Shown: piece by piece, positions 21,933 through 32,852 of the stretch | Layout: each line of letters starts with the position of its first letter | Position numbering within the stretch: position 1 is the stretch's first letter | Source: Chrysemys picta bellii | Lineage: Eukaryota > Chordata > Testudines > Emydidae | DNA length: 64,000 bases | Reading direction: 5' to 3' | Assembly: GCF_011386835.1 (NCBI RefSeq) | Contig: NC_088805.1 | Coordinates: 14,876,836-14,940,835 of the forward strand | Notes under the pieces: model-generated | Database searches by the model: none | What the model saw: the letters and a program-made list of their open reading frames with translations, nothing else | What the model was told of the DNA's origin: nothing | Made by a program: the position numbers and the translations under genes

Positions 21933-22398
21933 ATGGCCTGGGCCCCTCTGCTCCTCACGCTGCTCACTTACTGCTCAGGTGAGGGAATTGTTTGCTATAG
22001 TGACAAAAATATGAAGGGCACTTGCAGGTGAGGAGGTTTGTCTGTGAGGATCCAGAGTCCTTGTGCTGAGTGTGTTTGTAATGTTGATTTCAGGGGTCAG
22101 TTCGCAGCCCGTGGTGACTCAGGAGCCCTCGGTGTCGGTGACCCCAGGAGGGGCTGTCACTCTGTCCTGCAGCCTGAGCTCTGGAGCCATCACCAGCAGC
22201 AATGCTCCAGGCTGGTTCCAGCAGAAACCAGGCTCTGCTCCTCGGACACTTATATACAGCACCAATAGCAGACCCTCCGGGATCCCTGCCCGGTTCTCTG
22301 GGTCCATATCCGGTAACAACGCTGCCCTGACCATCACCGGTGTCCAGGCAGAGGATGAGGCTGACTATTACTGTATTGTGTGGGCTAGTAGTGTGAAT
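21933..22398 (+). CDS. IGLV: V7: immunoglobulin lambda variable segment, intact
   Basis: Leader exon 21933-21978, GT-AG intron, V exon 22094-22398; 117 codons. QPVVTQEPS family with C41, W56 (GWFQQKPG) and C109, and a distinctive CDR3 start IVWASSVN. Framework 1 reads EPSVSV where the other members have EPSMSV. It sits alone between the diverged spacer and unique DNA, outside the high-identity blocks. Confidence 0.93.
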
Positions 22399-22437
22399 CA
22401 CAGTGATCCAGCCAGATGGGGAACTGAGACAAAAACC
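22399..22437 (+). other. V7 23-RSS
   Basis: CACAGTG 22399-22405, 23-bp spacer, ACAAAAACC 22429-22437. Confidence 0.93.
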
Positions 22438-23268
22438 TCCCCTGTCTTCATCTCCTCCAGCCTGGCCTCTGCACTGGCTGCACAATTTGCTTCCTCCCTT
22501 CAATACATCAGACGCTGATTGTTCCTTCTTTGGAATTTAAGCAACTTCCTGTCAGCAGGGGGCGCTGCTCCATGCACTGCCCATTCACTCTCCCTGGGGA
22601 AGATGTCAGCTACTCCTATGTTTTCCACTCAGTCTCTTTACAAGGAGCAGCTTTTCCTGCCTTATAGATCCCCGAACTGGGAGCAGACGGCCACGTGCTC
22701 CTGGGGTACAGAGACACGTCTCCCCTGACCCAGTTCCCCTGTATTACCCCACAAGGTGGACAACACCCTGAATGGCCTGGAAGTTAGAGGAAATGTAGGA
22801 AAGATCTATCAGATCCTTTAGTCTATTCTAGTTGCCAGGGCTGGATGAAGTCTCCAGATACAGGGTGTATCAGATAATAGATTATATCAAAATCCCTCCT
22901 CCCGAGAACCTGCTCCCTGGCCCCATCCCAGCTGCTTTGCAGCTTCCCTGGTCTCCTCCAGAAGTTCATTAGTGCCTCCATGGCCCCTGCTCCTCCTGGC
23001 CGCTGCAAGCCATAGGCCCGTGGCCATGTCCAGTTCCCCGTGAGCCAGTCTCGGTGTTCAGGTACCGCAGTGACGGGTGCGGCATAAGAACCTCAATAGA
23101 AAAGTTCATCTGCTGGCTGCAGAGTCAGTGTCCGGCTGCAGGAAAGGCCGGGGCTGTCCTAGCCAAAGCAGGAGTATTGGTGGCTGTGTCCCAAAGCTCC
23201 CCCTCCTCCCTGACCCCCATCCGCTAGAGCCTGGCCTGATACTAGCACCTTCCATAACCCCTCAGCAG
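22438..23268. repeat. V7 3' flank
   Basis: Shared with the 3' flanks of V4, V12 and V14 to about 23195, then unique. No gene. Confidence 0.55.
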
Positions 23269-23529
23269 CAGGGCTGCCCAGAGGATTTGGGGGCCTGGGG
23301 TCTTTGGCGGCGGAGGTCCTTCCGCACTGGGTCTGAGTGGAAGGAGCTCCGGGAATTCGGCAGCGGGTCCTTAACTCAATCCGGGTGTGTTCAGCGGCAC
23401 TGAAGGACCTACCGCTGAAAACCCTCCGAAAACTCTCATGGGGGCCCCTAAAAACTCTCGTGGGAGCCCCTGCGGGGTCTGGGGCCTGGGGCAAATTGCC
23501 CCACTTGCTCCTCCGTCTGGGCAGCCCTG
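23269..23529. mobile_element. hAT-type MITE, CAGGGCTGCCCAGAGG ends
   Basis: 261 bp ending TCTGGGCAGCCCTG. Target duplication CTCAGCAG (23261-23268) and CCCAGCAG (23530-23537), one mismatch. The ends resemble the larger element at 8829, suggesting one family. Confidence 0.82.
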
Positions 23530-25391
23530 CCCAGCAGTGCCCTGCCCCCTGCTCTGAGCAGGGTGAGGTGACATGGGGGTAAAACACTGTCTGCACTAGG
23601 GTTCCCATTACTGCTAGCACCAGTGGGGTGTAACGGCAGGAGATTTCCCGATGAACATTAGCGTAGACACAGGGGACTAGTTGTCCTCCCATTTCTCTCT
23701 GCTCCCTCAGCAATGTCTCCTCCCCACTCCCCCTCTCTGTGGGACTCCACAGGGCTCTGGCCTCGTTCCTGCCTCTTCCCCACCCCCCACCCCATTCCCT
23801 GTGTGTGCGACCTGGCCCCATTGCCTCACACGTCATTTCTGTGCTCGGGACTCACAAATCTCCCTTCCCATGTGTGACTCGTCCCCCCTCCAGCCAGCAC
23901 CACGCACGTGGCTGTCTCTGACTCTTCGCTTGGGCGGCTCATTGCCAGCTCCAGCTACGCACAGCCAAGCCCAAACTTCTCATTGTAACTCCTCAGCCCC
24001 CTCCACTTCCTGCCTTCTCAAATGCCAGCAACCATGTGGGGGTCATCTCAGACTCCTGCCTCCCCACCACCACCTCCTGCTCCTCTGCTCATTCAGCCTC
24101 ATCACATGTCGCCACCTCTTACTCCGCAGCACATAGACAATCAGATGCTTCCTGCCTGTCCTGGAGCAACCTGCAGGGAAGCGGGAGGGGTAGCTCAGGC
24201 TGCGGGAGGAAGAGTTTGGAGGAGGCACCGGGAGGCCAGTCTGTGGGCACATGATTGGAACGTCAGCAGCAGCTGCAGCGTCTCTGTAACTAGTTCTCTG
24301 GGTGAAGAGCCGGTTTAATTTTGGAGACATGGAATCTCCTCCTGTTCTTACCCAACACACGGTACATGAGACATGGCCCAGTGGCTAAAATATGGGACCC
24401 AGCCCCGATCTGCTGTCACCCTGATTCCCGTGACATCCTCTGCTTTGGCCGCCCTGACTCCGACGTCCCGCACCTGGAGTCGATGCAAAGTGCAGATACT
24501 GAACTCGTCTCCCCTTCCTGAGACTACGACCCCGTCACTCCTCTCTTCTAACGCTCTCACCAGCCCCCTCTGCCCCCGGGGATCCCACAGGAGCTTTGTG
24601 TCCGGGCTGACCTGCTCCTGCCCAACTCTGCTGCAGCCGACACGTCCAAACCTGTCTCCCATCCCGCCTTTTGTTTCCTAGTGACACTAGCCCCAACTCT
24701 GACACCTTTCTCCGAGCCGACTCCCTGCTGCCCTCAGTCTAGGTATGCAATGATTTCCCAGCTCCTTTCCCACCCGCTCCTGTGTGTCCCCCAATGCGAC
24801 GTGACCCTCTCTGTCTGTGCCCAGCCAGGAGGGGTTTCCCTGAATGCTTTGCCATGTTCACACCACTTCCACCCCGTGCCCAGAAAGGACAGACAAATTC
24901 TCCCACAATGCACTGGGATAGAATGAACAGAGCAGCGCTAAGGCCCCTGGGACGTGCCCCAGAAGTCTCAGCACCACACACAGTGACTGCAGCTCCAGGG
25001 CAGATGTAGCAGCTCGGCCTAGGCTGGCAGTGAGTCCAGTGTTACTTTGCAGTGTCTGTTCTCAGCCAGGCGCTCCCGGAGTACAGATCCCCGGAGTTCA
25101 CTGTGCAGTGCAGACCAACCTTACGGGAGGCTCTTCGAAGGGGAGAGTGTCTCTGCATCCGGGACCCGTTCAGCAGCCAGCCCATTGCCACCGATAAATA
25201 AATAGTAAATGTTCCTGATTGCTCAGCCAGAGCGCCTCATCTCTGGGGCTCTGTGCATTCCACGCCGCAGGTAAAAAGAAACCCAGTCCCCCCCTGCTTC
25301 TGGACAGAGGGTGATTTATACAGAGAGGTTCTCCCTGTGCCTCTGCCCCTCGCATAGCTGGAGGGAGGTGCTAGCAGCAGCCAGGGAGCAG
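23530..25391. other. Unique sequence between V7 and V8
   Basis: About 1.9 kb without a paralogue elsewhere in the window. No V remnant, RSS, splice-bounded exon or transposon end could be supported. Frames up to 225 codons overlap on both strands and show no motif. It may hold old degenerate repeats. Confidence 0.4.
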
Positions 25392-25433
25392 ATTTGCATG
25401 AAGGGGCTGATCTCCAGCGCTGGGGGTTTAAGA
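25392..25433 (+). promoter_or_regulatory. V8 promoter
   Basis: Octamer ATTTGCAT 25392-25399 and TTTAAGA 25427-25433; no adjacent CCAAT. Confidence 0.78.
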
Positions 25434-25494
25434 GCGAATCGGAGGGTTCCAACCACAGACCCGTTTGGAAGCCGAGCTCGTCTGGATTCCCACC

Positions 25495-26005
25495 ATGGCC
25501 TGGGCCCCTCTACTCCTCGCCCTGCTCGCTTACTGCTCCGGTGAGACACTATTACATTCCGAAGTTTCGGAACAAATAGCATTAGGTGTTTTCTTCCAAA
25601 TCATGCACAGGAACAGCTCTTCAGATTGTCAGCACGGTGGGACTTCAGTAGCAGCTAACCGGTCTTGTGCGCACAGGTAATTTATAGTCATTTATTCTCA
25701 TTACAGGGTCCAACTCACAGCCCACCCTGACTCAACCATCATCAGCGTCAGTGTCTCCAGGAAACACCGTGAAACTCTCCTGCACCGTCAGCAGTAGCAT
25801 GAACACCATAGCCTGGATCCAACAGAAACCTGGGCAAGCCCCTCGCTTTGTGCTGTCTGGTACCACCAACAGAGGCGATGGGATCCCAGATCGGTTCACT
25901 GGTTCCACCTCTGGCAATGTTGGTTATTTAACCATCACCAATGCCCAAGCAGAAGACGATGCTGATTATTACTGTAGCATGTGGTACAGCAGTGGTAGCA
26001 TAGCT
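25495..26005 (+). CDS. IGLV: V8: immunoglobulin lambda variable segment, third family, intact
   Basis: Leader exon 25495-25540, GT-AG intron of 166 bp, V exon 25707-26005; 115 codons in frame to the heptamer. Mature start QPTLTQPSSASVS, C41, short CDR1 giving W52 (AWIQQKPGQAPR), framework 3 IPDRFTGSTSGN, and C105 followed by SMWYSSGSIA. It is distinct from both other families and has no other member in the window. The leader is of the same MAWAPLLL type, so the promoter and leader are shared while the V exon differs. Confidence 0.92.
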
Positions 26006-26044
26006 CACAGTGATAGAGTCAGATGGGGAACTGAGACAAAAACC
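26006..26044 (+). other. V8 23-RSS
   Basis: CACAGTG 26006-26012, 23-bp spacer, ACAAAAACC 26036-26044. Confidence 0.92.
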
Positions 26045-26580
26045 TCCCTTCCCTCAGCCTGCATTCTGGCACCGATGCTCTGCAGAGTCTGGTTTACAAT
26101 CGAGGCAGAGGAGAACGTCTTCCCCTGCATGTATGTCCAGGTGGGCTCTGGTTCCCATCCCAGTAAATGAGGGGAGGCAGGAATGTAGCTATCTTAGTGG
26201 TACCAGGGGAGAGGCATGTGCTGTGGTCACTGAAGACCACAGCAGCAGAGAAGAGCACCTGGGCAACAGGATGTGAAGGTCTTTGGAGCTGGCAGACGGG
26301 ATGTTCTGAGCACTGAGATGGCCAGCAGAGCACTCACAGCATGTTCCTTCTCAGAAGCCAGAAATCAAGCTGCCAAGTGACCTTTCTTCTCACACTCAGC
26401 CCTGGGAGGTGTGATCTGAGTGTGCCCGTGACCAGAGCTAGTCTTCAATTCATGCAGGGCGTGTTCTCAGCCAGAGCACTCCTGGCGTCCCTCACACGAA
26501 GCATCAGCCATGTCCAAATGCAGCATCCCCCAGTCAGATAGCAAACCAGCACCGCACTGCATTGCAAAGTGCATGTCCAC
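26045..26580. other. V8 3' flank
   Basis: Unique in the window; no gene or repeat supported. Confidence 0.4.
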
Positions 26581-27960
26581 TGTGATGGGTTTCACCCCCA
26601 TCACCTGCAAGTGAGTGAATGCACCCAGCGAGTCACGCTCTGCACCTGGGTAAGTGAGCAGCCAATTGGCTCCCGGGCTGAGGGGGTGGAGCTAAGCCAT
26701 AAGAAGCAGACTGAAGGGGCTCAGTTGCAAAGGAAACAGCAGAGGAGGTAGGTCTCTGGCAGGGAGAAGCCCAGAGCCAGGGTTTAACTGGAGGATAAAG
26801 GGGGGAAGCAGCTCCAGGGGCAGGGTTGGCTCTTACAGGGGCAGCCCTGAGATTGGGTTTTTGAAGGAGCCTGAGGGGGCAGAGGAATTAGGCAGTTTCA
26901 TTTGCACATGTTCATGATACCCCGGGAGGGGTTTGAACTTTGTGACTTGGCCGGAGGCCTGAGGCCTGAGCCACAGCATGTCTGGGTCAGAGGCAAACAG
27001 GCAGAAGGCGGCCCGGGAGCCAAAGAAACCAGCATGTTGCACCTGAATGCAGGGGGCACTCCAAGGATGAGTGCGCCCCACCACATATTGGTGGCAGAAA
27101 TGGGGTTGTGGGGACCTGCCTCTGAGGAAGGGGCAGACTGCCTCGTGGGGGGGGGCAGACAGACAGACTCAGGCTCTGTTTCTCCTTTGGGGAACATGGA
27201 GGGTGTAGTCCCCACGCTGGCCGCCCAACACGGCAGCAACAACAGTGAGACGTGCGACAGGCTCAGCAGGAACATTTCCTGCCATGTCCAGGGACGTGGA
27301 CCTCAGGGACCCAGGTAGTTTTGGGAGAAGAAAATTCTGCCAGACCAGTGCCTGGCTGGGCAAAATTAGGCGCAGGTGACAACTCAGAGGTGTTTTGAGA
27401 GGGTAGCGAATGCAGCAGGAAGGGCAGATGAGGGGAACATATGGGGAGAGAAATTCTTAGGCAATCCCGTACCTAACAAACCGGAGGAGGTAGCAGCATC
27501 TCAGTTATCATGGGACAAGCCCAGAAATCAGTCAGGAGAACACAGTTGTTTGTTTCCAGTGTGGTCAGACGGGTCGGCTAAGAAAGGACTGTCCACTCCT
27601 GGGATTTGGGTATTTGCATTGCTACCACAGCCAAGTCTGTGGCTTGGGATGTTCCCTCGGTAGGGGGCGCACTCCACTGCTAACGTGGCTGGCCGTGAAT
27701 TGAGAGGACTGATTGACTCCAGGTGCGGGCAGGCGCTAGTTCGCGGGTGCAGACTCCCAGCTGTAAGACTAGATTGGCATTTGCTGGTGCACGTTTTTTG
27801 TGCACATGGAGAGACAGGAGTGTGCCCAGCCGTGGAGCTAGACATAGAAATACAAGGTGAGATGAACAAGTGGAGGGTCAGTCAATCAAGAGACCTCCCC
27901 TAGCCTGTAATTGTAGGCAGAGACTGGCCTCATGTCCCAGCCCCGTTACAAGATGGGTAC
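26581..27960 (+). mobile_element. Degenerate LTR retroelement, 5' part
   Basis: A probable LTR starts TGTGATGGG at 26581 and ends CCCCACCACA at 27085 (505 bp). A primer-binding-site-like TGGTGGCAG at 27089 could pair with the 3' end of a tRNA-Leu. Downstream a gag-like zinc knuckle (27551-27592) keeps its three cysteines but has Arg in the place of His. A protease-like LIDSRCGQ (about 27709-27732) has Arg for the Gly of the D-S/T-G motif, and GRDW lies at 27916-27927. Frames are broken between motifs. The 3' part and second LTR are absent, and the remnant runs into V9. Ty3/Gypsy affinity is inferred. Confidence 0.6.
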
Positions 27961-27971
27961 TGCTTAGACGA

Positions 27972-28007
27972 GCTGGTTGTTTCTGTGGCACAGGGAGTGG
28001 GATGCTG
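27972..28007 (+). pseudogene. V9: 3' remnant of a composite lambda V pseudogene
   Basis: Only the end of framework 3 and the CDR3 start remain (wording as in V5, CGTGSGML), followed by a full RSS. Compared with V5, about 500 bp are missing between two copies of a GAGCTGG/GAGGCTGG word, so the retroelement tail joins directly to the V end. Confidence 0.8.
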
Positions 28008-28046
28008 CACAGTGATGCAGCCAGACGGAGAACTTAGACAAAACCC
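28008..28046 (+). other. V9 23-RSS
   Basis: CACAGTG 28008-28014, 23-bp spacer, ACAAAACCC 28038-28046; identical to the V1 signal. Confidence 0.85.
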
Positions 28047-30761
28047 TTGTGTTCCAGCAGCCCGTACGGCACGTGGCTCCAGTCTGTGTGGGTCTGGGTG
28101 TGACGCTCCTCCACGCAGACGTGTTGGGATTTAACTAGGCACATTCCAGTCACCAGTGAGGGGCACTACTAAGGATTATCAGGGTCTGGACATTGAAGGC
28201 CAAATCTTGGGCCCGTTGACCCATTGGGCATTTTGCCATTCACTGTCCATGGGACTAGGGTTAGACCCCTTATGGAGCCTCACTGCGGTACCCAGATCCA
28301 GTGATAATCCGCCTAAAACACTCCAATGTCCCGTTCCCAAATGCATGTCATGGGAGGAGAGACACCTATCTGTTAAATGCCAGCTCACCCTGCAGTGCCA
28401 ACCCAGTGAGATTCAGAGCCCGAACAGCTGGGTGTTAGATCCCAGAGCCCAGGCATTTCTCACACACGAACAAAGCCAGGGTAGGAAAGGAACAGATCCT
28501 GCCCATGATATGAACAGCACCACGAGGAGCAACTGAGCCTGCAAAATGACCAGGATAAACAAGACACAGAAGGGGCTCCCCATGGTGGGGACATTGAGAG
28601 CAACCAAGTAGTAAAGACCCCACCACTCGCGCCAGTCCTGCTGTAGGCATACCTGATAAGTCATGGGAGTTCCCAAGACCTAGCTATTCTTAAAGTAAAT
28701 ATTAGCCCAGAGGGACTAATTGGATGGACACAATAACACACTGCCACACTCATAAATGGCAAACTGGGCTGTAGGTAGCTGGGACCTGTCATGGATCTCT
28801 CCTTAAACTCCAGAGACTGAAGAGAATAAAATGGGATTTGGGATACACCTGGATTTTTCCCGTTTACTCTTCTGCAGATGGGTGACATAGTTCAGTTTTG
28901 ACTGGGCAGCAGGGGGCGCTGTCTCTCTGCACTTGTATCATGAATTGTTTACAATGGAATAAAGTAACTGTTCAATACACATTTTTAAAGAGCCTGGTGC
29001 ACAGACCGTGGTGTTTGAACAGCTGCGTCCTTTCAGATCCCTCATTCAGACCGAGTGGTGGGGAAGGAGTGAGACACAAAATCAGAGACACCCAAATGTA
29101 CTGATATAGTTGTAGATTTATGAACCACTTCTCATTATAATTGTTGGGTATTTATTTGGAATGAGGTTTTTTTTTAATTACAATTCAATTAACTGATATT
29201 ACATTTAATGCCTATATTACAAAAATGTTGCCCAGGAATGTCCTTCAGAGGTGGCTGAATCACTGTGATTATTACGTATCTGTAGTTCTGTGGCCCCTGG
29301 GAGGACAGGTCACGGCCCAGGTCCCCATTGTGCTGGGCGCTGTACAAACACAGAACACAGAGACGGTCCCGGCTAAGGAGGGAACAATCTCAGTTTGAGA
29401 CAAGAGACAACGGGGTGACAGACCGGCCTGTGGGTGGCAGAAGGCAGCAATGAGACAATCCTGGCAGCGGGATGGGAAGGGTCTCAGCACACCCATGGCC
29501 TCACTGCTGTCAGTTTGTTCGTAGGCATCACGGCAAAGGGAAGCTGGAGGGAGGGTGGCAGGAGGGGAATGAGTTAGTTCTGGGGGTGTTCCCAGGGCGC
29601 GTGTCCATGCGTGAAGGGCAGCATGGGGGACGCTGGCACGGCTGCACTGCAGAGGTGGCGGCAGTGACCCCTCTCCATGTGCACGTGATAGGAAATATCT
29701 GTGTGCCAAGCGATGCAAAGCTCGTCCATTGCTCTCTACACGTTAGACGTGCTGCGCTAACATTACGGTAACGACTCCTCTCAGCAGCCCTGTAACGGCC
29801 ATTCACAGAGTAAAGGCCAGATTCAGAACTGAGCACTCCTAGCTGTACCCACATGGAACTGACATCCCCTTCCGCCCCCCGCTGGATTTGGCCCAGTGAG
29901 GCTGACTCCACGGGAATGATCCAAGTTTGTTTCTCTGTCACTGTGAGGGGCCAGGAGGACAGGGGAGTAGCTAGAAAAGCCAGGGACAAGCGGCCACAGG
30001 GAGGTGTTGTAACATCACCCTCTATTCAGTGTGGATCATGCTTCCCCGTCTGTCCAGAACATGGCGCAGATACCAAGGACACGACTTACGACCGGATTTC
30101 TAAAGGGATTGAGACGCCTACAAGATGTAACTAGGGCCCTTTAAAAATCTGCCCCTTAGTCCTTTGGCTCAAGATAGAGCATCTCCTGTTCAGCTCTAGA
30201 GTGCTCCTGTTCAATCCCTGGTGCCAATCTAGCTGACAGTCACTCCAGAGTGTTTGGCACCAGGTAATATTGATGTTTGCATCCATGCAGGTAGTTGCAA
30301 CTGCTGCCTACAGACTAAGAAATTATTTGGTCAGAGAGACTAAGTAGTGATCAGATTTACTCTGCTCCATGCGCAGCTTGTAAACATGTGATTCCCCATA
30401 ACTAACAATAAACATTTCTCTGAGATCCAGCTCCCTGCACAGGCAGTTAGAGAGAACTGGTCAGTCTGTGTGATGCCACCATCTGGTTGTGTTAAATATT
30501 ATTTAAGGAGTAGGTTAAACTAAGGACCCCTTATAATAATTAATAGTAGGAAAATCTGTTTCAATTTGAACTTGAAATAATAATTGAAAATGTACAAATT
30601 TATAGGGAGGTGCTTTTTTTTTAAAATAAAAAATCTTATTTAAAATAAAGCCTAAACCGGAAGTTATATTTGAAATCTGAGCGTCTTTGAGGTTAAATTT
30701 GAAACTTGAGTGTCTATGTACTTGTTAATAGTCAGGATTTAGATTTTCAAAAGACCTGCAG
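28047..30761. repeat. V 3' flank and inter-cassette spacer, copy A2
   Basis: Counterpart of 49-2768. It retains an empty Harbinger target (TGA at 28818-28820) and the interspersed-repeat-like part near 29290-29640. No gene. Confidence 0.7.
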
Positions 30762-30821
30762 CCAATGAACATAGAGCAGATTTGCATGAAGGGGCCGTTC
30801 TCCAGCGCTGGGGGTTTAAGA
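30762..30821 (+). promoter_or_regulatory. V10 promoter
   Basis: CCAAT 30762-30766, octamer 30780-30787, TTTAAGA 30815-30821; intact in front of a leader-only relic. Confidence 0.75.
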
Positions 30822-30888
30822 GAGAATCGGAGGGTCCCAGCCAGAGACCCGTTTGCCTCAGGGAGCCGAGCTCGTCTGGATTCCCACC

Positions 30889-30933
30889 ATGGCCTGGGCC
30901 CCTCTGCTCCTCGCGCTGCTCACTTACTGCTCA
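30889..30933 (+). pseudogene. V10: orphan lambda V leader exon
   Basis: Same as V2: 45 of 46 leader bases, then an abrupt switch to the flank sequence that carries the Harbinger element. No donor, V exon or RSS. The leader keeps CTG where V2 has CGG. Confidence 0.8.
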
Positions 30934-31394
30934 CCGATAAACAAATTGGATGGACACAATAACACGCAGCCACCCTCATGAATGGCAAACTGGGCTGTAG
31001 GTAGCTGGGACCTGTCATGAATCTCTCCTTCAACTCCAGAGACTGAGGCCTTGGCTACACTTGCAGATGTACAGCGCTGTGAGTTTAACCTGATTTCGTA
31101 CAGCTGAGTAGGGAAAGTGCTGCAGTCTGTCCACACTGACAGCTGCCCAGCGCACCGTCGTGGCCACATTTGCAGCATTTGCTGTGCCATTGGAAGTGGT
31201 GCATTATGGGCAGCTATCCCACAGAGCACCTCTTCTCATTCTGGTGCCATGGATTGTGGGAAGGGGGCGAAGGTGCGGGGCATTCTGGGTCCTGTCCCAA
31301 CGCCCTGTGATGCATCGCTTCGCATCCCAGAAATCCGTCCACCTTTGGCGCCATCTTTCAACGGTTTCTGGGCAGCGCGATCTGTCTGCGGGAA

Positions 31395-32647
31395 ATGGAG
31401 CCCGAACTGCTCAGGCGTATGCTGACTTATCTCGCCAGCACGTCACGTTTGGCTGTCAAACTATTCCTTAAGATCCAAAGTGACAGTGAGAGTGAGGGTG
31501 AGGAGTCCGACGATGCTATTGAGATGCGTAACGTGTCTGACACGAAATTGCTTGTGGCATTCATGGACATGCTCAGCACCGTGGAACGCCGCTTTTGGGC
31601 TTGGGAAACAAGCACCGAGTGGTGGGATGACATCGTCATGGAAGTCTGGGATGACGAGCAGTGGCTGCAGAACTTTCGGATGAGAAAAGCCACTTTCATG
31701 GGACTGTGTGAGGAGCTTCCCCCACCCTGCGGCGCAAGGACACGAGATTGAGAGCTCCCCTGCCAGTGGAGAAGCGGGTGGCTATTGCAATCTGGAAGCT
31801 GGCAACTCCAGACAGCTACCGGTTGGTCGCAAACCAGTTTGGAGTGGGAAAGTCGACCGTTGGAATCGTGTTGATGCAAGTTTGCAGGGCCATTAATCGC
31901 ATCGTACTCAGAAGAATCGTGACTCTGAGTAACGTGCAGGACATAGTGGATGGCTTTGCACAAATGGGGTTCCCTAACTGTAGAGGGGTGATAGATGGGA
32001 CGCACATTCCTATTCTGGCACCACCCCACCTAGGATCCGAGTACGTTAATCGGAAGGGGTATTTTTCTATGGTTCTCCAGGCGCTTGTGGATCACCGAGG
32101 GTGTTTCATTGACATTAAAACAGGCAGGCCCGGAAAGGTGCATGACGCACGCATCTTTCGGAACACTTGGCTGTTCAGGAAGATACAGGCCGGGACTTTT
32201 TTCCCAGAGCGGAACATCACGGTAGGGGAAGTCGAAATGCCCATTGTGATCCTTGGAAACCCTGCTTACCCATTAATGCCGTGGCTCATGAAACCCTACA
32301 CAGGGAGCATTGACAGCAGCAAGGAACGGTTCAACTACAGGCTGAGCCAGTGCCGAATGACTGTGGAGTGTGCCTTTGGCTGTTTAAAGGCCCGCTGGCG
32401 ATCTCTGTATTGGAAGCTGGACTTGGCCGAAAACAGCATCCTCGCGATTATATCCGCGTGCTGCGCCCTCCATAATATTTGTGAAGGGAAGGGTGAAAGC
32501 TTCACTCAGGCATGGACCTCTGAGGTTCAACACCTGGACGCTGAATTTGCACAGCCAGAGAGCAGGGCTATTACAGGGGCCCAGCCCAGGGCTGCAAGGA
32601 TTAGGGATGCCTTGAGGGAGCAATTTGAGGCTGAAAACCAGCAGTGA
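31395..32647 (+). pseudogene. H2 HARBI1-like transposase, frameshifted
   Basis: Same gene and same 1-base loss as H1, near 31726, splitting the frame into 118- and 299-codon parts. Catalytic contexts remain (VIDGTH with Ala changed to Val, VHDARIF, VECAFG). Poly(A) signal just downstream at about 32778. Confidence 0.9.
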
Positions 32648-32852
32648 TATCTGGTGCCCTGCAAGGGAGTGAAGTGCAGTAGTTCCAATCTTTAGGAATC
32701 AGTGTTTGCTAAGCAGACAAGCAGACTTGCAGTGCCTGTTTATTTCCTGGGCTAAGGAGTCTTTTACTTTATGCAATAATAAAGAATGTTTTCAAAGCCA
32801 AAAAATCCATTTATTGAACAGAAACAAAGGTTTGGAGTGGAGAACAGTACAA

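Noticed and set aside
23159..23836. 225-codon - strand frame
   Set aside because: It runs through a hAT-type MITE (23269-23529) and has no recognisable domain.
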